Assembly: GCA_937901335.1 (NCBI GenBank)
Contig: CALCHC010000073.1
Span: forward strand, 1 to 10,983
Direction of reading: 5' to 3'
Source of the DNA: an uncultured Phascolarctobacterium sp.
GTDB lineage: Bacteria; Bacillota; Negativicutes; Acidaminococcales; Acidaminococcaceae
Length of the DNA: 10,983 bases
The position numbers were made by a program, and so were the translations under genes. A model generated the notes under the pieces. That model worked only from the letters and a program-made list of their open reading frames with translations. It was not told the DNA's origin and made no database searches. Of this stretch, positions 5,746 through 10,983 are shown one piece after another (within the stretch, counting starts at the first letter, position 1; each line of letters opens with the position of its first letter).

Positions 5746-7344
5746 TTATTCTATCACTTTTACAGCGTGATTGTAAACCAATTCTTCCGTGTCCAGCATT
5801 TCAAACACGTCTGCACGAGCTTCCGGCAAGAAGTTGGCAATCTCGCCAGCTGCAAGTCCTACCTTACCATCCGCAGCGTACTCTCCTGCTAAACCGTGCA
5901 AGAACACACCGCACAAGGTTGCTTCCTGCAAGCTAACGCCTTGCGCCGCCAAGCCTGCGATAATGCCGGTTAAAACATCACCACAACCACCGGTAGCCAT
6001 TGCTTCACAACCAGTTTTGTTAACATACACAGTTCCATCGAGACAGCCAATAACGGTAGCAGCACCTTTCAGCACAACTACTGCGTTCCATCTTACTGCG
6101 TATTTAGCAGCAAGTTCGAGACGGTTGGCATTAATTTCTTCAATAGATATACCTGTCAAACGAGCAAACTCTCCGGGATGGGGAGTGAGCACTTTCGGTG
6201 CAGACATCTCATTCAAAATATAAGTGTGATCTTTCAGCGCAGTCAAAGCATCTGCATCAATAACAACAGGCACCTCAACTTGCAGTAAGGCTTCACGCAC
6301 TGCCTTCATAGTTCGTTTGCCAGTACCTAAGCCTGGGCCAATGGCAAGCACGTCAGCAGCATTTGCCTTACTTACAATATCTTCTACCGCTTCGGAAGAA
6401 AGTTCGTTATAACCATCTTCACTTAAAGCGTGCACCATTGCTTCATCTAATTTTACTGCTAATAAATCTGCAACGCTCTCACCGGTAAGCAAGCTAACAA
6501 GTCCTGCCCCCGCCTTAACACTAGCGCGAGTAGCCATGGCAGCAGCACCAATGAACCCTTGGCTTCCTGCTACAAGAACAACGCGTCCTGCATCACCTTT
6601 GTGAGCATCTCGCCCACGAATGGGGAGCAAATTGCTAACAATCTCCGCAGTAAGCAAATATTTTTTACTATTACATTCCGCCAACAAATTAGCAGGCATA
6701 CCAATTTCTGCAACGTGCAGTTCACCCACAAGCTCTTTAGCAGGATATTGCACCATTCCAGCTTTAACAAGAGCCATGGTAACAGTCACATCTGCATCAA
6801 TGGCATCTTCATCAGCAGTACCGTTATCAGCATTTACACCAGTAGGAATATCTACTGCCAAAACTTCTGTACCACTGTTATTAATAATTTGGCAAAGCTT
6901 TTTATAATTACCACGCAGTTCACCGGCAAAACCAGTGCCAAGCATAGCATCAATAATCAAATCAGAATGGAGGCAGTCCACTTCTACAACAAACAAGCCT
7001 TCTTCATCCACAAGGTGCAACACATCCACACCTGCATTTTGCAGCATGGCAAGTTCAAGGGCAGCATCGCCTTGCACCTCGTCAAGATCAGCGCCAAGAT
7101 ACCAAACAGTAACAGCGTAACCGTAATTGGCAAGCCAACGAGCAGCACCAAAACCATCGCCGCCATTATTGCCTTTACCGCATACAACTACAACGCTATT
7201 GCCACCATTATTTTGGAGCATTTCCACCGCAGTATCAGCAACAGCTTTAGAAGCGTTCTCCATCAGCACAATACCGGGGATAGCGTATTCTTCCACTGCT
7301 AATCTATCTAAGTTTTGCATTTCCTTCGCAGTTACAAGTTTCAT
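5746..7344 (-). CDS. nnrDE fusion: Bifunctional NAD(P)HX epimerase / ADP-dependent NAD(P)HX dehydratase
   Basis: This metabolite-repair enzyme rescues hydrated NADH and NADPH. The N-terminal YjeF_N domain (about 1-215) interconverts R- and S-NAD(P)HX. The C-terminal ribokinase-like domain (about 225-532) dehydrates S-NAD(P)HX using ADP or ATP. N-domain motifs include GKGNNGGDGFGAAR (56-69) and AVDIPTGVNAD (163-173). C-domain motifs include GDAGRVVLVAGSQGFIGAA, AIGPGLGTG (334-342), VIDADALTAL, TPHPGEF (387-393) and ATGGCGDVLTG (450-460), where D456 is the expected catalytic aspartate. The start is ATG 7344, which begins MKLVTAKEMQNLD as in the family and follows GGAGGG by 5 nt. The in-frame start at 7377 lies inside acpS. 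The gene follows the acpS stop by one base, a pairing common in bacteria. The 532-residue length fits the fused form. Confidence 0.95.
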   Translation of the reverse strand: MKLVTAKEMQNLDRLAVEEYAIPGIVLMENASKAVADTAVEMLQNNGGNSVVVVCGKGNNGGDGFGAARWLANYGYAVTVWYLGADLDEVQGDAALELAMLQNAGVDVLHLVDEEGLFVVEVDCLHSDLIIDAMLGTGFAGELRGNYKKLCQIINNSGTEVLAVDIPTGVNADNGTADEDAIDADVTVTMALVKAGMVQYPAKELVGELHVAEIGMPANLLAECNSKKYLLTAEIVSNLLPIRGRDAHKGDAGRVVLVAGSQGFIGAAAMATRASVKAGAGLVSLLTGESVADLLAVKLDEAMVHALSEDGYNELSSEAVEDIVSKANAADVLAIGPGLGTGKRTMKAVREALLQVEVPVVIDADALTALKDHTYILNEMSAPKVLTPHPGEFARLTGISIEEINANRLELAAKYAVRWNAVVVLKGAATVIGCLDGTVYVNKTGCEAMATGGCGDVLTGIIAGLAAQGVSLQEATLCGVFLHGLAGEYAADGKVGLAAGEIANFLPEARADVFEMLDTEELVYNHAVKVIE

Positions 7345-7345
7345 T

Positions 7346-7717
7346 TTAACCCTCCAACACCACGTACGCCATGGCACTATCCTTGCTGTGGCTTAAAGTA
7401 ACGTGAATTTTTTGCACGCCTTTACTTTCAGCAAGTTCCTTGTGGTAAGCAGTCAAAGTCATTTGGGGACAGCCAAGCTCGTCGTTGAGCACTTCAATAT
7501 CAGTTAAAGCGCCACCACGAAGCCCTGTGCCAAAAGCTTTCAACACAGCTTCCTTCGCAGCAAAACGTGCAGCAAAGCTGGCAAATTGTTGCTTGCCCCT
7601 GTTTTCGCAGTAAGCAATCTCCGCTTCGGTGAACACTCTTTGCTTAAAGCTTTCGCTCTTAACTGCCTTTTCTACTCTATTAATTTCGATAATATCGCAA
7701 CCGATTCCAATAATCAT
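7346..7717 (-). CDS. acpS: Holo-[acyl-carrier-protein] synthase AcpS
   Basis: AcpS transfers the 4'-phosphopantetheine arm from coenzyme A to acyl carrier protein, activating it for fatty acid synthesis. The protein is 123 residues, the usual size for a trimeric AcpS. The motifs are GIGCDIIEINRV with the Mg ligand D8, VFTEAEIAYC, RFAAKEAVLKAFGTGLRGG with E56, and HVTLSHSKDSAMAYVVLEG at the C-terminus. The ATG at 7717 has GGGAG 5 nt upstream, and this Shine-Dalgarno belongs to the palindromic element at 7720-7770. The NAD(P)HX repair gene follows after a single base, so the two are probably translated together. Confidence 0.97.
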   Translation of the reverse strand: MIIGIGCDIIEINRVEKAVKSESFKQRVFTEAEIAYCENRGKQQFASFAARFAAKEAVLKAFGTGLRGGALTDIEVLNDELGCPQMTLTAYHKELAESKGVQKIHVTLSHSKDSAMAYVVLEG

Positions 7718-7719
7718 AA

Positions 7720-7770
7720 AACTCCCTCAGTCATTGCTTCGCCATGCCAGCTCCCTCATAAGGGAGCCTT
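7720..7770 (-). repeat. Palindromic intergenic element, copy B (upstream of acpS)
   Basis: This element fills most of the gap between the CYTH gene and acpS. It has a 7-bp hairpin, GCTCCCT (7750-7756) with AGGGAGC (7761-7767), and a second imperfect hairpin, CATTGC (7733-7738) with GCCATG (7741-7746). The acpS-proximal end carries another CTCCCT (7722-7727), which reads AGGGAG on the minus strand and serves as the acpS Shine-Dalgarno. One CUCCCU in the transcript could therefore pair either with its hairpin partner or with the ribosome-binding site. The layout resembles copy A at 3768-3816. Confidence 0.72.
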
Positions 7771-7791
7771 CTCCTAAACAAGTTGTTCTTA

Positions 7792-9186
7792 TTATAAAAG
7801 GTAACCTATTACTACACCAGTATCCCTATTTAAAACTCTGCTGTTGCTATTTTTAGAAAGCACCTGCACAAAATTCATTGCGCGTTCTTTAGCAGCAGCT
7901 TCTGCAATTTTGCGACGCTCTTTCTTTTTAGCCTCAACAAGTTTAGAAATTGCTTTACCACTTACACTTTTAGCAAGGCATTGGTAATTTGTAAGCAGTG
8001 CCAATTTTGCTTCCGCTTCTTGGCAAGTTTCCAGTTCGTCTTCCCAATCTTGCAAGCGACAACGAACAGTGCTTTCCATTTGCAAATACTCTTCGTTTTG
8101 CCATTCAGCTTGGTACAACCAGCTTACAACATTGTAAACCAATACGGAAAGTTCGCCCTTGCCCATCAGCTTGCACAAATCTTCTTGTGCTGCTTCCTCA
8201 CAAGCTGCCAAATTTTTCGCCAGTACATTATTGGAAAGCACTTCTGCTTTTTCAACAAGTTCTTCCCACAAATCTACCAAGTTCCAAATATCTTGAAGCT
8301 TCACCGCAGCGGTAAGAACTTCGTCAGTTAAAGCAAGTGCTTTGTTTGCAGTTTCCGCAGGAGCAAACACTTTGCCAAATTCCACATAGCTACGGATAAA
8401 TTGCAAATCTTTTACCAACTGCTTCACAACACTTGCCTCTGCAGTTTTCTTCAAAGCATTTTGCAACATTAAAAGGCTATCGCCACGTTGATGAACAAGT
8501 TTCAAAACTTCAAGGCGCGCATTGCCCTCGTTATCCACTTTCACCTTGCCACTTTCCAAATCGCTTTCTATTCCTAAAAGTGCCAAGCCTCTAGCAAATT
8601 TACTGCGTTTTTCTGTAAACACAGGCACAAGCTCTGCCATCTTAGCAGCAAAGTTCATCAAAGCGCCCACTTCGCCTTCAACTAATTCTATTTCAATTTC
8701 ATCAATATCATCTTTGCGTTTGCCAGCAATAATCTTACCATTATCTACTGCAAGTTCTGCCACCGCACCGTCCAAATCTAAAATGTAGGTAGTGCGCACA
8801 ACATCTACAGTGAAAAGTTTTTCCACACCGTTAGGAGCAAGCTCTGTAAGTTCAAAGCCCAAGCCCATTTCACCAAAGCCTTCGATTACAGCCTTATCCT
8901 CAGTCAAAGGAATATTAATTTCCACGCGTTCACTTAAACCGCCACTGCTTTTGCGGTCAGTTTTAATAGTTGCTTCAAAAGAACCGTCACCTTTATCACG
9001 CACACGGTAAGCAACACCATTTTTCTTAAAAGCCAAATCAGCAGTATCGTAATAGCTGCTCACAAGGTTACGCTTCTTTTCGCTACCAGCACGCAACACG
9101 CCTTTAAGCAGCTCAGAAGCCAACAATTTTTTCAGTTCACGTTTGCCAAGCAAAAGCTTCAATTCTATTTCTACATTTTTTTGCAT
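7792..9186 (-). CDS. CYTH domain protein with divergent CHAD-like C-terminus
   Basis: The N-terminal half (about 1-205) is a CYTH / triphosphate-tunnel metalloenzyme domain. The signature ExExK is seen as EIELK close to the N-terminus, followed by the tunnel strands YYDTADLAFKKNGVAYRVR, FEATIKT, DEIEIELVEG and EKRSKFARGLALL. Such domains bind triphosphates or inorganic polyphosphate with divalent metal. The C-terminal half is all-helical and placed as a CHAD domain would be, but it has only one histidine (in LKLVHQRGD) and few of the basic residues typical of CHAD. The last 45 or so residues are Lys/Ala-rich and then low in similarity to anything I know. ATG 9186 is chosen because AAGG lies at a usable, if long, spacing. 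A GTG at 9195, overlapping the stop of the upstream gene, is also possible. It is probably co-transcribed with the TVP38-type gene. The substrate is not established. Confidence 0.85.
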   Translation of the reverse strand: MQKNVEIELKLLLGKRELKKLLASELLKGVLRAGSEKKRNLVSSYYDTADLAFKKNGVAYRVRDKGDGSFEATIKTDRKSSGGLSERVEINIPLTEDKAVIEGFGEMGLGFELTELAPNGVEKLFTVDVVRTTYILDLDGAVAELAVDNGKIIAGKRKDDIDEIEIELVEGEVGALMNFAAKMAELVPVFTEKRSKFARGLALLGIESDLESGKVKVDNEGNARLEVLKLVHQRGDSLLMLQNALKKTAEASVVKQLVKDLQFIRSYVEFGKVFAPAETANKALALTDEVLTAAVKLQDIWNLVDLWEELVEKAEVLSNNVLAKNLAACEEAAQEDLCKLMGKGELSVLVYNVVSWLYQAEWQNEEYLQMESTVRCRLQDWEDELETCQEAEAKLALLTNYQCLAKSVSGKAISKLVEAKKKERRKIAEAAAKERAMNFVQVLSKNSNSRVLNRDTGVVIGYLL

Positions 9187-9191
9187 ATCAC

Positions 9192-9869
9192 TCACTGCCT
9201 TTCTCTAATCTTCTTACATTCACCACTACGTCGCCACCAAACAAGAGGCACACCAAATGCCACCAGCAAAACTAAAATAGCAACGTAGAATTTATTTGTA
9301 CCAAAGGAGCCTGCCAAAAAGTTGTAAGCAATAGCTCCTGGAAGCATTCCTAAAAAAGTTGCACCAATATATTTTTTAAGGTCAAAGCCTACGCTACCTG
9401 CAATAATGCTTACAGGGTCATAAGGGAAAATCGGAACAGTGCGCAACCATAATAATTTAGTAAAGCTTTTGCTATCTACCAAGTAGCAACGCAAACGCTC
9501 ACCCCAAGCACCGCCAAAATTTTCTAACAGCCAACGTCCTCCACCAAAACGTCCCCACAAATAGCAGAAGCTTGCACAGCCCATGCCACCCATAAGTAAA
9601 AACAGCACGCCCCAATACGGGCCAAAGAGTACGCCTGCGCTAAGATTCAATATTAATGTAGGAAACAGTAATAACGGACGAATAGTATATACGCCAACGT
9701 ACATAAGCGGAGCCAAAGTTCCAAAGCCTGCAACCCAAAGGCGAATATCTTCCGCACTTTGGGGATGAGGATTGTATGGAGATTGGTAAACAAAATAAAA
9801 GATTGCACCAAGCACCGCAACGTACATCGCCAAGCGTAAACCTAAATAGATAAAACCTTTTTGCTTCAT
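9192..9869 (-). CDS. TVP38/TMEM64 (DedA-superfamily) membrane protein
   Basis: This is a polytopic inner-membrane protein of 225 residues. Hydrophobic segments lie near residues 10-29, 48-66, 68-92 and 165-215. The family's two conserved re-entrant regions are visible: LLFPTLILNLSAGVLFGPYWG, and LRTVPIFPYDPVSIIAGSVGFDLKKYIGATFLGMLPGAIAYNFLAG. The C-terminus is basic (WWRRSGECKKIRERQ) and probably cytoplasmic. Members of this superfamily have been linked to lipid scrambling or transport and to membrane integrity, but the substrate here is unknown. The Shine-Dalgarno AGGAGA lies an unusually long 17 nt from ATG 9869, so a start a few codons upstream, such as a CTG, cannot be excluded. A sigma-A type promoter lies about 40 bp upstream. 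The gene heads the leftward block. Confidence 0.9.
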   Translation of the reverse strand: MKQKGFIYLGLRLAMYVAVLGAIFYFVYQSPYNPHPQSAEDIRLWVAGFGTLAPLMYVGVYTIRPLLLFPTLILNLSAGVLFGPYWGVLFLLMGGMGCASFCYLWGRFGGGRWLLENFGGAWGERLRCYLVDSKSFTKLLWLRTVPIFPYDPVSIIAGSVGFDLKKYIGATFLGMLPGAIAYNFLAGSFGTNKFYVAILVLLVAFGVPLVWWRRSGECKKIRERQ

Positions 9870-9911
9870 ATATATCAGTAAACAGTTCTCCTAATTATAC
9901 ATCTTAATACT

Positions 9912-9940
9912 ATCATACCTTTATGGCAAAATCTTGGCAA
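9912..9940 (-). promoter_or_regulatory. Putative sigma-A promoter for the TVP38 gene
   Basis: On the minus strand a -35 box TTGCCA (9935-9940) and a -10 box TATGAT (9912-9917) are separated by exactly 17 bp. The predicted start site near 9905 leaves a leader of about 36 nt before ATG 9869. This is the only promoter I can see for the leftward block up to the terminator at 3825-3857. Confidence 0.65.
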
Positions 9941-9978
9941 GCATCTACGTAATATCTACCAATATAAAAGGAAAAAGA

Positions 9979-9996
9979 TTGTGAAACGGTTGACAT
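9979..9996. promoter_or_regulatory. Possible Rex-like operator overlapping the -35 box
   Basis: The 18-mer TTGTGAAACGGTTGACAT has the layout of the redox repressor Rex site, TTGTGAANNNNTTCACAA. The left half matches 7 of 7 and the right half 5 of 7. It overlaps the -35 hexamer of the promoter at 9990-10018, which is where a repressor site would be expected. The right half owes much of its match to the -35 box itself, so this may be coincidence. Confidence 0.3.
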
Positions 9997-10018
9997 TACC
10001 TTGTTAACAGGCAATAAT
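9990..10018 (+). promoter_or_regulatory. Strong sigma-A promoter for the gamma-carbonic anhydrase gene
   Basis: A consensus -35 TTGACA (9990-9995) is followed after 17 bp by a -10 AATAAT (10013-10018). The spacer contains the 8-bp palindrome TGTTAACA (10002-10009). The predicted start site near 10025 gives a leader of about 40 nt. It is divergent from the promoter of the TVP38 gene. Confidence 0.85.
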
Positions 10019-10064
10019 TAAATCAATAAAAGCATAAAAAACAACGTAGAAAGTGGTGACTTAT

Positions 10065-10616
10065 ATGATTTTTAAATTTGAAGGTAAACAACCTAAAATC
10101 GACGAAAAAGCTTACGCATTTACCACCTCCACCGTAATCGGTATGGTAGAAATGAAAGAGTACAGCAGTGTTTGGCCTAACGTAACTGTTCGTGGTGACG
10201 TTAACCGTATCGAAATTGGTCGTTACACCAATATCCAAGACAACGCAGTACTCCACGTAGCAGATAAATACGCTTGCGTAGTTGGTGACTTCGTAACCGT
10301 TGGTCACAGTGCACTCTTGCATGCTTGCACCGTAGAAGACCACTGCCTCATCGGCATGCACGCAACCGTTTTGGACGGCGCAGTTGTAGGTCGCGGTTCC
10401 ATCGTTGCTGCTGGTGCAGTAGTAACCAAAGGCACCATCATTCCTCCGTTCTCCTTGGTAGCAGGCATCCCGGCAAAAGTTATCAAAACTTTGGACGAAA
10501 GCAATTTGGACAACATTCACGCTCAAGCAGTTAAATACAAAGACTTGTGGACCAGACGTTATGGCTTACTCCCCGATGGTGGCGGCGAAACCTATAACGG
10601 CGAACAAATCGTATAA
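10065..10616 (+). CDS. Gamma-class carbonic anhydrase family protein (left-handed beta-helix)
   Basis: This 183-residue protein is built of hexapeptide repeats (VIGMVE, SVWPNV, TVRGDV, VVGDFV, TVGHSA, CLIGMH, TVLDGA, VVGRGS, IVAAGA) that form a left-handed beta-helix, followed by a C-terminal helix. The metal-ligand histidines of gamma carbonic anhydrases correspond to H64 (AVLHVAD), H81 and H86 (VGHSALLH), and the R43-D45 and Q58-D59 positions are kept. The family includes YrdA and PaaY-like proteins, many of unproven activity, so CO2 hydration is likely but not certain. ATG 10065 is chosen because GGTGA lies 5 nt upstream; an in-frame GTG at 10053 is less likely. It is the only plus-strand gene, has its own strong promoter and terminator, and is rich in codons typical of high expression (GGT, CGT, AAC, ATC, GAC). 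Confidence 0.92.
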   Translation: MIFKFEGKQPKIDEKAYAFTTSTVIGMVEMKEYSSVWPNVTVRGDVNRIEIGRYTNIQDNAVLHVADKYACVVGDFVTVGHSALLHACTVEDHCLIGMHATVLDGAVVGRGSIVAAGAVVTKGTIIPPFSLVAGIPAKVIKTLDESNLDNIHAQAVKYKDLWTRRYGLLPDGGGETYNGEQIV

Positions 10617-10625
10617 TAAGCATTA

Positions 10626-10665
10626 AAGGCTCAGCACTTTAAAAGTGCCGAGCCTTATTTTTTTA
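10626..10665 (+). terminator. Rho-independent terminator of the gamma-carbonic anhydrase gene
   Basis: A long stem pairs AAGGCTC (10626-10632) with GAGCCTT (10650-10656) and, after one A-C mismatch, GCACTT (10634-10639) with AAGTGC (10643-10648). On the plus strand it is followed by ATTTTTTTT. It lies 10 bp after the stop codon. The converging azoreductase-like gene ends inside the T run, so the same hairpin may also stop leftward transcription, though the T run on that side is weak. Confidence 0.9.
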
Positions 10666-10983
10666 GAACTCTTCTGCAATCGCTAAACCTTCTTTAATAG
10701 CGGTTGCAATTTTATTTTCAATTTCTTCTGCGGAAACGTAATCCATATTTTGCATGGCAACTACTTGCATCGGACCAATCCCCCACAACCAAGACAAAGC
10801 CTTCAAATAGGGAGTAGCCTGTTCAATCTCATCACCGGTAGATATATTCATACCTCTAGAAGTAATGAACAGCATTTTCTCTGCCCTGCAATTACCATAG
10901 CAGGTTTTATCGTCAGATTTAAAGGTTACATCAAAAATAGAACACAGCTCAAAGAATGTCTTCAATACTGCAGGGATCCCCAT
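10663..10983 (-). CDS. FMN-dependent NADH-azoreductase-like protein, C-terminal part (5' end outside window)
   Basis: The visible 106 residues are the C-terminal half of a flavodoxin-fold NAD(P)H:FMN oxidoreductase. The segment GIPAVLKTFFELCSIFDVTFK corresponds to the family's NxxIPxxLKxYFD...GxTF region after the FMN-binding loop. It is followed by MLFITSRGMN and TPYLKALSWLWGIG as in AzoR-type enzymes. Such enzymes reduce quinones and azo compounds using NAD(P)H. The ATG at the very edge of the window is most likely an internal methionine, since a full protein is about 200 residues and the N-terminal FMN-binding half is absent. The gene converges on the gamma-carbonic anhydrase gene with a shared hairpin between them. 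Confidence 0.85.
   Translation of the reverse strand: MGIPAVLKTFFELCSIFDVTFKSDDKTCYGNCRAEKMLFITSRGMNISTGDEIEQATPYLKALSWLWGIGPMQVVAMQNMDYVSAEEIENKIATAIKEGLAIAEEF

Noticed and set aside
6559..7302. Long plus-strand open frame antisense to the NAD(P)HX repair gene
   Set aside because: It has no recognisable domain or good ribosome-binding site and overlaps a clearly functional gene. It is a shadow of that gene's codon use.
7345..7377. N-terminal extension of the NAD(P)HX repair enzyme from 7377
   Set aside because: It is inside acpS, and the ATG at 7344 has a strong ribosome-binding site and begins the conserved domain.
10023..10526. Minus-strand open frame antisense to the gamma-carbonic anhydrase gene
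   Set aside because: It has no domain and the plus-strand frame has intact family motifs, promoter and terminator.
10972..10983. ATG at the window edge as a true start of the azoreductase-like gene
   Set aside because: The visible protein begins in the middle of the family fold, so the N-terminal FMN-binding half must lie beyond the window.

Overview
The window is a compact stretch of bacterial chromosome of moderate to low GC. Almost every gene lies on the minus strand and there is no mobile element, CRISPR array, rRNA or tRNA. Strong Shine-Dalgarno sequences (GGAGG type), short or overlapping gene junctions, a tsaE-tsaB-rimI-tsaD cluster, an AMIN plus Amidase_3 cell-wall hydrolase beside a GerMN lipoprotein, and an ANTAR regulator all point to Bacillota (Firmicutes). 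A Negativicutes-like organism is my best guess, but this rests on gene content and not on any marker gene.

Layout from right to left, the direction of minus-strand transcription. At the right edge is the 3' part of an FMN-dependent NADH-azoreductase-like gene. It converges on a plus-strand gamma-carbonic-anhydrase-like gene, and a hairpin terminator lies between them. The 195-bp gap at 9870-10064 holds divergent promoters. The plus-strand promoter is near consensus and is overlapped by a possible Rex-type site. Leftward from this gap runs a long unidirectional block: a TVP38/TMEM64 membrane protein, a CYTH protein with an unusual CHAD-like C-terminus, a palindromic intergenic element, acpS, a bifunctional NAD(P)HX epimerase/dehydratase, a Zn amidase and a GerMN lipoprotein, closed by a rho-independent terminator at 3825-3857. 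A second copy of the palindromic element follows, then tsaE-tsaB-rimI-tsaD. This cluster combines the tRNA t6A modification proteins with the ribosomal-protein acetyltransferase. It is translationally interlocked by overlaps and non-ATG starts.

The most striking non-coding feature is the 168-bp gap at 981-1148 between tsaD and a GAF/PAS/ANTAR regulatory gene. It contains a dense cluster of same-orientation DnaA boxes: four exact TTATNCACA matches and two single-mismatch copies. They form two triplets with identical 9/12-bp phasing, 64 bp apart. This gap is not next to dnaA/dnaN in the window, so it is better read as a DnaA-binding locus outside oriC, for titration or regulation, that may control the ANTAR gene.

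The genes are mostly housekeeping: tRNA modification, metabolite repair, acyl-carrier-protein activation and envelope work. The points of interest are the DnaA-box array, the two palindromic elements that supply the ribosome-binding sites of acpS and tsaE, the terminator before tsaE with no visible promoter after it, and the CHAD-like domain that has almost no histidine.
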